Assembly (NCBI GenBank): GCA_013339895.1
Contig: JABACO010000001.1
Coordinates: forward strand, 34,169,480 to 34,233,479
DNA from: Ephydatia muelleri
Lineage: Eukaryota > Porifera > Demospongiae > Spongillida > Spongillidae
DNA: 64,000 nucleotides
Direction: 5' to 3'
In this document: positions 33,434-45,400 of the stretch, piece after piece
Position numbering within the stretch: position 1 is the first letter of the stretch
Layout of the letters: each line of letters starts with the position of its first letter
Notes under the pieces: model-generated
What the model saw: the letters and a program-made list of their open reading frames with translations, nothing else
Databases searched by the model: none
Told to the model about the DNA's origin: nothing
Made by a program: the position numbers and the translations under genes

Positions 33434-35916
33434 CAGTGGGTGTTCGATTATAAGACCACCCGATTATAAGACCATAAAGTGCCGCTATCGATGAGATTAA
33501 GAAACCACAGTTGTTTACAATGTACTGGGATTGTACCGAAAATCCAGTGCACGCGCGACATAACTTTTTTAATAACTGCATACGCTCGATCGCAAACGTT
33601 TGTATCAATCGATCGATACCACCATATTACAAATCTTTCGTTACATTGCTACAAATTACGAGATTGAGGATGGTGCTGTGCATGCATGGTCGCCGGTCGG
33701 CCAATCATCAACGCATTGCATGTGCTTATATAGGTCGGTCTCGCTTGAAATAAAGACCTTTGTACGTTCCTACCCTATACATGCATAGAGACCTGATCCC
33801 ACATTCACCTGCACACGTGATAACATATTCAACCATAAATGAACAAAATGAAACTAGTATAGGGACCAACATATTTATGGGCTGGTCCCCAAACTAGCAC
33901 AAGACAGCAATACAAAGTTGTTGTGGTATATGTTCAAGAGAGCTACACTTTACCAGCTATGATCAATTTGCTGTGTGCAGACAACCATAACTGTTTGGCA
34001 ATGGATAACAGCTGTGGATCGTTGAGCTCACCAGCAATGCAGTGTGCCTGACGTGCAGCCATCAACATTTTTTCACTGAATTCTTTGGTGACAGGAGGCT
34101 TCTCCAGGCCATTGTCACCTTCATCATCATCATCATCATCATCACCACCACCACCACCATCATCAGGCTGTTCAACTGCAGCTTCATCCAAATCACTACA
34201 AATTTTGTCAAGGACTTGCAATTCAATAGATGCTGCAACTTCTTGGTCATCCTCAACGTCTATCCATTTCTCCATCAGCGAGGTGTCCCCTTTCCCCACA
34301 GCACTGACTGCATCTAAAATTCCAATTGATTGGAGTGTACCAACAGTGCTGTCAGATTGCAAGTCAAGACTCTTCAGTTGATCACACATTTTTGTTACAA
34401 TACTATCAGTGGTAGCTTTGCGATAGTCACGGTGTTCACTTGCCACAATGGCTTCATCTGTAACAGGAAGGCAATGAGAGTGCACCCAGCAAGAGACAAT
34501 AACTGATTGGTCCAATTCATCCCATGCCTTTTTCCAGATGATAGCTGTATCAAGCAGATTTGGAGGTAAGCAGTATTCAAGCCCTCAACATCCAGCTACA
34601 ATGTGGCTAGCCATTAGGTGCAATTCATCATACTTATCAATGCCTGTCAGTAACCTGTCCAGAACACAATACTTGTAAGTACACTTTACAGCTGAAATGA
34701 TGCCTTGGTCAAGCGGCTGATACATTGAGGTCAAATTAGGTGGGAAAAACAAAACTGAGACTTGACCCTTAGGATCACCAATGTCTTTGCAATGGCCAGA
34801 GAACCCATCTAAAAGGAGAGCCACTTTGGAGTCTGTCCATTTTCGAATGCAGGGTAGGAATACATCATTAAACCAGAATTTAAAGCGTTCTCCATCACTC
34901 CATGCATTGGGCTGTGAGGTATATGGAAACGGTGGCCTTTGTTTTTTGAAACAGCGGGGATTTTTTGATGTACCAATCATCAATGGGGCAACTTTACAAG
35001 TACCAGTAGCATTGCAACAAAGCACTAAAGTCACTCGATCCTTAGCAGTCAAAGCTTTTGTCCCTCTTCCTTTTTGCCTCACATCAACGTCTGGTAATAC
35101 ATAACTCCGCTTAGGTAACGCTCGGTAAAAAAGCCCCGTTTCGTCCATGTTAAATATATTCTGTAAAGCATAGCCCCCCTCACTAAGTTGAGAACGCAAA
35201 ACATCCATCTTCTTTTCAGCATCAATCAGACAAATATCTCCCGCTTCACCATGGAGGTGAACACTTGGTGGGACATTAAATCGCTTACGCCATCGCCTAA
35301 CCCACCCATCTGACGCTTTGAAGTTATGAACATTTCTTAATCTTGCCTCATGGCGAGCACGAGCTTGCAAAGCAGCTAGTGATACGGGTAAAGGCTTGCG
35401 GAGTCCCACTGGTGTTCTCACGCGACAAAACCAATCAAATACAGCCTTGTCAATGTCCGCAAATTTGCCAAATTTCGCTACCTTTGAGGTAAGTTGACGT
35501 TTATATAGCGCTGCTCTGCAGCGACTAATGTTTAAAACTTGAGTTTTTGATACGCCCAACTGTGCTGCTACCTCCCTCTGGGTCTTTCCTTTATCAAGCA
35601 TTTCGATGACATCAAGCTTTTTCTGTACATCTAGCACCCTTCTCCCCTTTCTGGTACCTTTAAGAAATTCATTTCTTTGCTCTTCTACTGGGCTGCCAGC
35701 GCTGTTCTTCTTTCTCTTTGCCTTTGCCTTAAGCGCAGAGCCAGGCGTCTCCATACTACACACACTGACAAACCCGCCAAAAAAAACGCGAATATTTAGA
35801 ATCAAATATTCATATCATAATCATTGTGGCCTTAATTGCATTTAGGTAAATTCTAACATCGATAGCGGCACTTTATGGTCTTATAATCGGGTGGTCTTAT
35901 AATCGAACACCCACTG
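33434..35916 (-). mobile_element. Tigger/pogo DNA transposon, nearly intact
   Basis: The terminal inverted repeats at 33434-33493 and 35857-35916 are perfect over 60 bp. Each carries two tandem copies of cgattataagacca, likely transposase-binding sites. A TA dinucleotide flanks both sides (33432-33433 and 35917-35918), the usual pogo/Tigger target duplication. The element is 2483 bp with one transposase gene on the minus strand. Perfect repeats suggest a recent insertion. It sits inside a copy of the 145-bp tandem repeat. Confidence 0.93.
33943..35754 (-). pseudogene. Tigger-like transposase with one in-frame TGA
   Basis: The frame is open from METPGSALKAKAK (35754; an upstream in-frame ATG at 35805 exists) to 33943, about 602 codons, apart from one TGA at 34585-34587. 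Domains in order: a psq-like helix-turn-helix (LDVIEMLDKGKTQREVAAQL), a CENP-B-type DNA-binding domain (WVRRWRKRFNVPPSVHLHGE) and a DDE catalytic domain. The catalytic blocks are FNMDETGLFY, VALLLDGFSGH and PPNLTSMYQPLDQG, carrying the three Asp residues. The C-terminal part is acidic (DDGGGGGDDDDDDDEGDN). A CGA-to-TGA change would explain the stop. Activity would cut and paste the element at TA sites in the nucleus. Confidence 0.85.
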
Positions 35917-35984
35917 TATACACACGGAAATGTGTATCACTCAGCACATTCATAGATGTCTAAATAATCTGTTAGTGGTACATT

Positions 35985-36790
35985 TCATTGTATGTGACGC
36001 AAGGTTTGTCCAGTAAGCTTCACATTGGTATGAGACATCACCCCAATGGTCTTCTGAGGGTCACGTGATTATGAAGGGTGTGGCTATCTCAGGTGAGTCG
36101 TTTTTCACTAATAATGGTATACATACTGACGTGAGTATGTGACACAAGGTTTGTCCAGTAAGCTTCACATTGGTATGAGACATCACCTCAATGGTCTTCT
36201 GAGGGTCACGTGATTATGAAGGGTGTGGCTATCTCAGGTGAGTCGTTTTTTACTAATAATGGTATACATACTGACGTGAGTATGTGACACAAGGTTTGTC
36301 CAGTAAGCTTCGATCACATTGGTATGAGACATCACCTCAATGGTCTTCTGAGGGTCACGTGATTCTGAAGGGTGTGGCTATCTCAGGTGAGTCGTTTTTC
36401 ACTAATATACTGACGTGAGTATGTGACACAAGGTTTGTCCAGTAAGCTTCACATTGGTATGAGACATCACCTCAATGGTCTTCTGAGGGTCACGTGATTC
36501 TGAAGGGTGTGGCTATCAGTTTGTTACTGACGTGAGTATTACTACATTTCATTGTATGTGACACAAGGTTTGTCCAGTACGCTTCACATTGGTATGAGAC
36601 ATCACCCCAATGGTCTTCTGAGGGTCACGTGATTCTGAAGGGTGTGGCTATCAGGTGAGTCGTTTGTCACTAATAATGATATACATACTGACGTGAGTAT
36701 CACTACATTTCATTGTATGTGAAGCAAGGTTTGTCCAGTAAGCTTCACATTGGTATGAGACATCACCCCACTGGTCTTCTAATGACCTAT
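35985..36790. repeat. Tandem repeat, about 145 bp, six units
   Basis: The word aaggtttgtccagtaagctt starts at about 36001, 36146, 36291, 36430, 36565 and 36726, giving spacings of 145, 145, 139, 135 and 161. Every unit carries gggtcacgtgatt (an E-box-like palindrome) and gaagggtgtggctatc. Confidence 0.9.
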
Positions 36791-37196
36791 GCAGCACTCA
36801 CTGGAAATGCATCAAGAATCTTTTCACCTTTCAGAGTCATGTTAATGAATAGTTTTTCATATTGTTGACTTGGTTCTGAGTACAGTGCTACACAAGTATA
36901 TAACCACACACAATTACACACAAAGTTCATCCACCTGCTGCACAAGGTGTAAGAACGACTCAGAATGGTACGAGCATTAGCTGAGGCGACCAAAGCGGTC
37001 AGTCAATGCCTTGGTTATTTTTTATGAAGAAATGCATTTTTATATATTTCTTGGACGATGGTTTATGCTTCAGCTTGCCCTGGAGACTATATTATATGTT
37101 CTGCTGCGTGATGTTACTTATTATATGCATCGTATAAAGAGGCGGGGCACGCAAACAATCTATCGCTAGAATGTACCTCGTTCTCTCGGTGTCTTC

Positions 37197-37335
37197 TTTG
37201 GTGCCATCCATAAATTACGTCACTTCGAAGGGTCCCCAGCATGCAGGGTGGTAGCAGCCAGTGTGACGATGTATACATGAAGCATACATCAGTATAAGAG
37301 GGGTCCATATAGGTGACGTAATTTATGAACGGCCG
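37197..37335. mobile_element. Short MITE-like element
   Basis: The arms cataaattacgtcac (37209-37223) and gtgacgtaatttatg (37313-37327) are inverted, with weaker inverted similarity outside and inside (gggtccc against ggacccc). The size, about 130 bp, and the lack of coding fit a non-autonomous DNA element. The family is unknown. Confidence 0.55.
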
Positions 37336-39484
37336 CTTGTCATATCATTTATACAAAGGCTCAGGATGCCAATTAACTCCAACCTCCCATTATGGAAATG
37401 TCTTTCAGAATGCCTCACGCTCTCAGCAGGCGAGGTCTGCAATCGCCATGTCATTAGTAAAACATCATGACGACGCATGCGTTATGCAGCCACGTGAATC
37501 ACGTGATGATTATTTTCGTCTCGCGTCGGTAAGTATGGCTCACAGAATGTTTTTTTTTTATAGGATGTATGACCACTGTGGAACACTATACATCTTCCAC
37601 TGTAAGTCAGAGAGGTGCCATTTTATTCCAAAATCGTCAAACGAAAGCCAGGTGAGTTACCTTTAGCCTACGCTCGTTTTGAATTGAAAGCTTTGCTTGT
37701 CAGGAAATTGTGTATTGGGATAACGTTCTGCGAAGCAATTCAGGCAGGTTTTTGGTTAGAAAGAACGGCCGGCTACGCTACACAGCGAGGTGAGCTGTCA
37801 ATTACGTGTTTTTGTGTGGCACTTTGTTTGCTTCCAAGGCGTAACGTCGGGAACAGAATAATGGTGTTCTCTACTGCATTATGGCAGAAATGTTGGATTC
37901 CTTGATCTACCTGAAACATCCTGGCTGAACAAGAGCGCTAAAACGTACGTGATGTAACAGCACCTCGTTATTGTTACCCTTTTCCTTTCGCTCAAATGGC
38001 GATGTATTCTACGTGCATTCGGGTTGACAGCAGTGAACTATTCTAAAGAAAGACAAAGAACTGTGTTGTGGAAGTCAGATGTTACAACGTCACCATCAAC
38101 TGCTGGGAGGTAAGGCCATTTTTGGTAAAATTGTTGTTTCAGTTATGCTTTCTTTTCTACGAACAGGTTTGTTCTCTTATCAACTTTCTATGTTTCATAT
38201 TTGTAAACTTGAAACATTAAATTTTTTGACTATGTGATCAATAACCTGAGAAATAATGATAGTATTAACTAGTATATTTAACTTTCCTTACGTCATACGA
38301 TAGTTCTATATTGCGCGTACACGGTAGGTTCCTCGGTCACGTACAAAATTGCACGTTCGCGCGCGACGTTGCTCTCGAATTACCCCGTGCGCATACAAAT
38401 AATCCTCCGGGACCGAGAAATCATTCGTATGAAATCGGTCCACTCACGATTTCGAGAGCACATGGCGCGCAAAATTCGGAAGCACGCTCTTCCGGGTGAT
38501 ATTGCGTGCTGTCACGGGCCCGGAATCAAAGCCCTGAATTGCTGTGTCGGCCGTTTTTCGTACTGATGAGATTCATAGAACAATATAGTAGATCACAACT
38601 TTGTGAACCAATAAATTATTTGCAATTCATGCGGTCCGCACAGCCTTCATACCGATTAAACCGCTGGAATGTGCGGCTGAGGAATGTGCGGATAACTTCT
38701 ACGCGGTCAGTACGAATCAAAGTCGTCATCGCCCAGAGTACCCAGGTACGACATTGCAATTCTTTGATGACAGTGATGACCTGAGATAACGGAACAAGAA
38801 TAAAACAGTACAACAACCAGCCCGCGGACAACGGGCCTTAGATGTTCATGGTCATGAAGATGTAAAAGCAGGAGGAGTGTCCACGAACAACTAGCTGCAG
38901 ACCAGCCACTGCCTCGTCGTTATCCACAGCGAATAAGACACCTGCCAGATCGTTATTGAATCGGACCAAGAGGCCGGCCTTTTCGAAGGAGGAGGAAGTA
39001 GTGTAACAAATGACTTAATATATTTTTGGATCTACATGTACGTACGCATGCGTGTTTGTGCTGGCTCGTACTTTGACCTTATATATGCATATCTCTCTTT
39101 TTAATTAGTCACTTCTTTTGGCTGCTGCAGTGTCTCGTTACAGTAGCGTTCACAGCATGTACTCGATCTAGCTGCATCGCTGCTTGTACTTTGTCTAAAA
39201 CATTATGCATATTCATTTATTGTGAATCAGCAATACAGATGGGCTGGTATCAATTGGAGGCAGAGAATCTGTAAACCAGTGGTTAACACACTGTAATAGC
39301 TACATACTATATATATATAAATTTTTGGGTGTCATACCTAACATAATATTAAAAAAAAACTCAAGCAAATCACGTGCACACATCTATTGCACACTGATGC
39401 ACTAATGTCACATGTGCACAATACTACAAATAAAGTTTGTAAGCAGATAGCCAGGCTACCAAACGAATGCGACACTATTTCCTT
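37336..39484. other. No recognisable gene
   Basis: Short open frames occur on both strands (for example near 37360-37660 and 38310-38780) but show no splice logic or known domain. The last 50 bases before 39485 probably include the 3' end of the receptor gene on the minus strand. Confidence 0.4.
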
Positions 39485-42400
39485 CTATTTTGCTGTTCCA
39501 TATGCTGAGTTCACCTCCAACTCAATTGCTTTGATTTTCTTTTGATCAGTTTCAATCATCTCATATACTAATGCTTCCACCAGAGTAGGATGATGGAGAG
39601 TAACTTTGGACATCGTTTTCATCATAAAACAAATACATGTGGTCACCAACACCCCCAGTGAGAAGAATACAACAAATGAGATGACAATGGTTATTCCAAT
39701 AATAATATTAGTGTCAATGGAGGCCACGTTTGCTGCAGAAAAAAAAAAAACATTCAGCCCATCATGCTGTCGTTATCAAATAGAATAATGCACTAATTGT
39801 CTACTCAGATATTATAATTGACAGAAAGAAATTTAGCATATATCTGGGAAATGATATTGTATTCTTCCTATAGCCATGAAAATGTAATGGCATTGCTATG
39901 TTTCATCACATTGTTGCATGCCCTTAAACGTATCACTCATTTCATTGTTGTACTATGCTCAGTAAGAAGTCAATGATGGGATGATAATGCAGTGCAGAAT
40001 AGAAGTATTGTATATACTGTACAGTAGCAAGGTCACAAGAATTGTATTGTTAATGTGACTACCAGACATGGCTGACTACCACAGGGATTCAGGATACCTC
40101 ACGTTGTTGTCAAATCAAGGGGATGGCTAATACACACATTTAAGATTCATATAAAGTGCTTGTTAATGACATAGAACTAACAGCATTATTCTATTGCCAT
40201 AATTGGAAATAAATCAAAAAGACTTCCCTGTATTCTGAATCTTTAGGGGGTTGGACCTGTAATCCACCTGAACTATTTGGACACATTGCAGTTATTTGAC
40301 AAATTAAATCTTTCCCCATATTAACTCTTATTTCTGAAGTAACTAGATAAGTACGTCGACACAAGTGTAATCCCATTCCACTGATTTCACTGCATTAAAC
40401 ATTCATTACTAGTAATTTAGCTGCTCCAATTCTGAGAAACAATTCTTTTTAGCTACGTTTGACAGATTCATATTAATAAGAAGGGGAAGTTGGTGGTCAA
40501 ATTAACTTTACTTTGATTTCCATGCCTGTGCCTTTATTAATATTGTTTTGCTACAATTCAGTTGTATAGATAAGCTCATGGATACACCTACATGCGGTGG
40601 GAAAGGTTGTGGGGGAAAGGCTTGCCACAAAGCTGAAGTACATCTTCACACCTCCGACCACTGGACCAGTACAGTGTGTAGAGTTAGTGTTGGTAGCTGC
40701 TGCCTTGCAGTAGTATATTTGACCAATGGTGAGGCCTTGTAGGGAGACAGTTACCTCTGCGCCTTTGGTATTGGATAAATTGTACACACTTGAATCAGGA
40801 GGAACAGACTGATCAGAACTGCAGCACACTACACAGTAGAAGAACTGGTTATTGAGAAACGAACAGTCAAAGGAGTTACTGTAGCTCAAATATGATATAT
40901 TTTGAAAGATAGAATTGGTAGAACCTGTAAGAAATGAATCACATGACATGTATGTTGTGTGCAACTGTAAACAAATTGTTTGATTTTATTGCGATGACAG
41001 CTTGCGCGGCATTATGTCAACCAAACGATACAGAATACATATCCAGAAAAGGCCCAGACATTGTACATACGCGGCCATCCTGTTTTTTTTTTTCCACATT
41101 GAATTTCAAACATACTCTAAAAATCGATTTGATTATAATTTCATGAAATAATCATTAAGCACCCTTTTACTAAAATCAAGACATTTAAATTAATTTCAAC
41201 CGCGCATAATTAGTAAAATTTATTCATAAATGTATATTGTGTTAGTACATTTTAATAATTCATGACGTCACGACGACACTTTGGCTCACGTGCACATGTA
41301 ACATGTGCACAGATTGATTTAAATCTGTTATAATTAAATAGTAAAATAACGAAAGTCTATAATACAGCCAAAGCTTCTTCGCGAGGCAGCAGTACGCCCA
41401 CGCATATGTGATAAATCAGTTAGTTGGTAAATAAATCATGCAACGCATGCCGATAGGGACTGACCAAACATTCAGAAATCATTTGTGCACACAATACATC
41501 TGTTATGCCTCATGGCAGTGTGCAATGTGATCTGTTCTTTTAATTTATCATTGTCTACTAGTAGCTCTAACAAAGGATTATTTTAAAATTATTACAATCG
41601 TTGCTCGAACCCAGTGGGATATGCCTCATGTCATTCTCTTTGTCAGTAGCACTCGCGGCATTACTTTCAAAGTGGTTGTATGCATCAACGCGTATACGTA
41701 AGTTCTATCAGTATACATAAAAAAAGCTCGGTGATTTGTATATAGACTATTGCTTGGTAACCTCGGACAACGCTCAGTTACAATTCCCACTCTTTTCTTG
41801 TTCATTTCACTAGTTACGAGCATTATACGTGCATGCATGCGCATGCACATGCAAATGATGGTGCATGATCCAATTATGCGGTCATAGTCTGCGATTAATT
41901 AGATTTTAAAAGTTAATTGTGCATTATGCAAGACAATACGGTGCAAGATAACATGACTGCACCGCTGCGGTAATGAATGCTTTGAAGTGCAGTTCACCCA
42001 TATACATCTATAGCTCTCAATTGTATGCATCAGTGGCGTCCCTAGGTGTTCCAAAAAGGGGGGGGGGGGCTAATCAAACAGAGAGGCGCCATGGGGGCGT
42101 GGCTCTGACTAATCAATTAGGCATGCAGAAATTCATATTACAATTTATTGAGCAAATTAATTAATTACAGAAACTGAATGGTTAGATTGTGCATGAACTA
42201 TCCCTACTCCATAAGTAGATTGGATAGTTCTATTCTTCTTGGGTGCATCAGTCTTGAGAAATATCTCCACAGCTGTGTCATAGTTACTGGATGTGAGTAA
42301 TGAATATTCATAAGTGCTAACGAAGAAAGCCGTCTACAGGTCATAGAGGACCTTAGCCAGACGACGTAAGGTAGAAAAGCTTCTTTCGCAGGTGCAACTA

Positions 42401-45400
42401 GTGATTGGAAGTGTGCAACCAATTTTCATCAAGCAAAAAATGACTTAATCGATGGAACAGATTGCGCGCTTGAATGCAATTGACGTTGTTCAACATTATA
42501 TTCGAAACCAACGTAATACGGTAAGCTTACATGCATGTATTAATTTGTCAATGATGTCATACGGGCGGGAATTTCACAGGTGCTTAATGAATTGACGAGG
42601 CGTACGCGTGCATGCGTTTGCGCGTGTCACTGTGTGTGTGTGTGTGTGTGGGGTGGGGGGTGGGCGCCATAAAGCAGGGGGGGCGCCATTAAGCGGGGAG
42701 GGGGGGGGGGGGGCATCTGCCCCAAATGCCCCCCCTATGGGGACGCCACTGTGCATGGTAAATGCATGATGAAGAGTAACTTGCTGCCCATGCAGGAGGC
42801 CTGCCTACTTTGCGTGTGCACCTAAATATTCAATATATGCATGATGCAAATGGTTGCGTGCATAGGTATATGGTTACAATGCAGAGTGCAGCAGATAGTA
42901 TGCAGGCATTGTTTCCTTACAACTACTGGTTATGACAATAACAAAGGTCTGGTATTGGCATCTGTTTACTACCACTATAATCTTTCGTGCAGCTAGTCTA
43001 GTCCTTCACAATTCACTGGGATAAATGTTCAGTTGATTTATGATCAAATACGCATGGTTGAATGGATTGATGACTCCAGTTTAAAAGTGACACAGTCAAT
43101 AAACCTAATATTCGTGCAAAGGTGATCTGCGAGTATGTATTGCATGCAGAGCAATCACGCAAGGTAATACGTTATTATGAATAGGACATTAAACAATAAT
43201 CGAATCAGATCAGCTTCAAAGCGTTCTATAGATCTTATGCAAATAAAAAAGCGGGGGAAAATGACTGCCCGCATAAGTGACATGTTACCTAAGTTGCTGT
43301 AGCGGACCCGTGGAGTTGGACAACTTTGAACGGTTGTGAAGCATGAAATTATAATCGGAGTGACACTTCGGCGAATCGCGTCTCAGTTCTTGTATTTCGA
43401 ACCCCCCATTTCCCCCCCCCCCCCCCCCCCCCCGTCCGTTTTCGTACTGAAACAGGGCTCCGCGAACCCCGGCCCCTTACCAAAATACTGCATGGATCCG
43501 CCCCTGCCAAGCGGGGATGTGGCCACCAAAAGTTTCTGAACATTTTCTTAGTTAATAAACCTAACTATAACTATTTTGTTTACAGCTTCATGTAAAGGTA
43601 CATGCATGTAGCCGGCCGTGTTTATGTTATGACGAACATTTAATGGTCAAGATGGCGGCGCCAGTAACCGAACATTGTTCAAAGGCTCCCCGAACTAGAA
43701 AAATCTATGTAATGGAAATAACAAATGGCATGAAAACATGTACCAATGTGCTGCAAATACAAAAAAAAGAGGAATACAGTAATTAGGTCAGAAAACATTG
43801 ATTTTGTGTACATGTTAATGGGAAGCTATGTTTTGCTGAAATCTTCAATGTAATAGAATATATATTTTTGCACAGTTTGCACCCTACAACTTTTCTACAC
43901 GTAAAAATGAGGTGGCAAATGTTTTATAACTTGCGGTTAGTTAATTAAATTCAAGAGGAACCATTTTTCATACATTTAAATAGGTGTAAGTCTAACTTTG
44001 TTTTGAATACATCCGAACCATTAGCACTTATAAATTCAACACAAATTCAAACCACACTACCCCTATGTGCTAGCAATAGAACGCATGCTATAGGATGTCT
44101 TTTTGAACACCATCACTTTCCTGGTGACCGCTGATTTCTGCATATGATGATCATATAACGGTAGTCCGCACCGTTAACATCGTGTGTTTCGCCAATCAAT
44201 TATTCGCGAAATACGGTTACTTCAATTTTTAGAGACACTACGATTGTTTACAATGTATATAAGTACGATACACTTCGTCACTTTACCCTGCATGACTCTC
44301 CTTAGACAATACCTACATGGCCCACCATAACAATTAGCGCTAATAATTAAAACGATATGGTCAGTCTGGCATTGCTCCAGTCGGGCTGCATCACCTGGCT
44401 CTGTTACATTTGCAACTGGTCGTATAATACATGCTTTAGATTCATTACACACCAATGCAAGGAATGAGGTACCCTTCCTTGCCCATTTATTTACTGCATT
44501 TACAATATGCAGAACCATTTGCAACAGTGAAGCCTATATATCTCATGCAGGTGTTAAAGCGAGAATAGTTTTTATTTTTTTCAGTTGCTTATGAAATTAT
44601 CTACCACATCGACATTATTGTCAAAGCAGCACATACATGCAGACAGAAATTGAAGCGAAATACATGTAGAAGCGTGCATCATCCGAGGTGTACATTAGCA
44701 CATTATAAATGCTGAATATATTTCACCACGGAAGGTCCTACAAGGAGAGCATTCACATAGGGCTGGGCATGTCTAAGAAGTTATCACCACTGTATTGATC
44801 CAGTAGCGTGACACGGTCCCTATCATTACAGTGCATGTACGTAGCTGGTAGCACGCGGTTGTACGCTGAGTGGACTTATAGTGTTGTGTGTGAGTGCATA
44901 CATTGTTGTATCGTGAGTGTTGATATGTGTTGATAGCCATGTATGTGCCCTGAGTGTGCAGTGTGTACGCTACAGGTTCGAAGACTTAGTATGCGCTACA
45001 TCCCTCCCCTACATGAAAACTGTATAAGATATAGCTATTTAACTTTTGCACAAACCTGTTGGTAACAATCACTCGTTTACGGCCGTCCATACCCACTGGC
45101 AATGTCGTGGAATATAATTTTTGTGATCTTGTGTAGTTTTGTTTTGCAGCGGTTGTGATAGACGCGAACATTTTTGAGCGAGAGATGATCATAAAATTAG
45201 TATTATCTCTAATTGAGCTGTGCATGTACATGTAGTTACAATGTATGTACGTAGCGCACGGAAATCATGCATGATTTAGATACTGCGTGCAAAAATGCGT
45301 TGATCAGTGACAACTTTATGATGCATGAAAATGCTTGCAAAATGTGACCACATATTTGTATGACTATGGGGTTACATGCATGTCAGTATTGTACTTCCAT

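Noticed and set aside
34042-34381. Ser- and Ile-rich plus-strand frames
   Set aside because: They are antisense to the acidic tail of the Tigger transposase.
40191-40405. Possible extra receptor exon encoding MGLHLCRRTYLVTSEIRVNM and onward, also present near 58790
   Set aside because: Its phases do not fit between exon 4 (phase 1 out) and the TM exon (phase 1 in). Surrounding intron is equally conserved between copies, so it is treated as intron.
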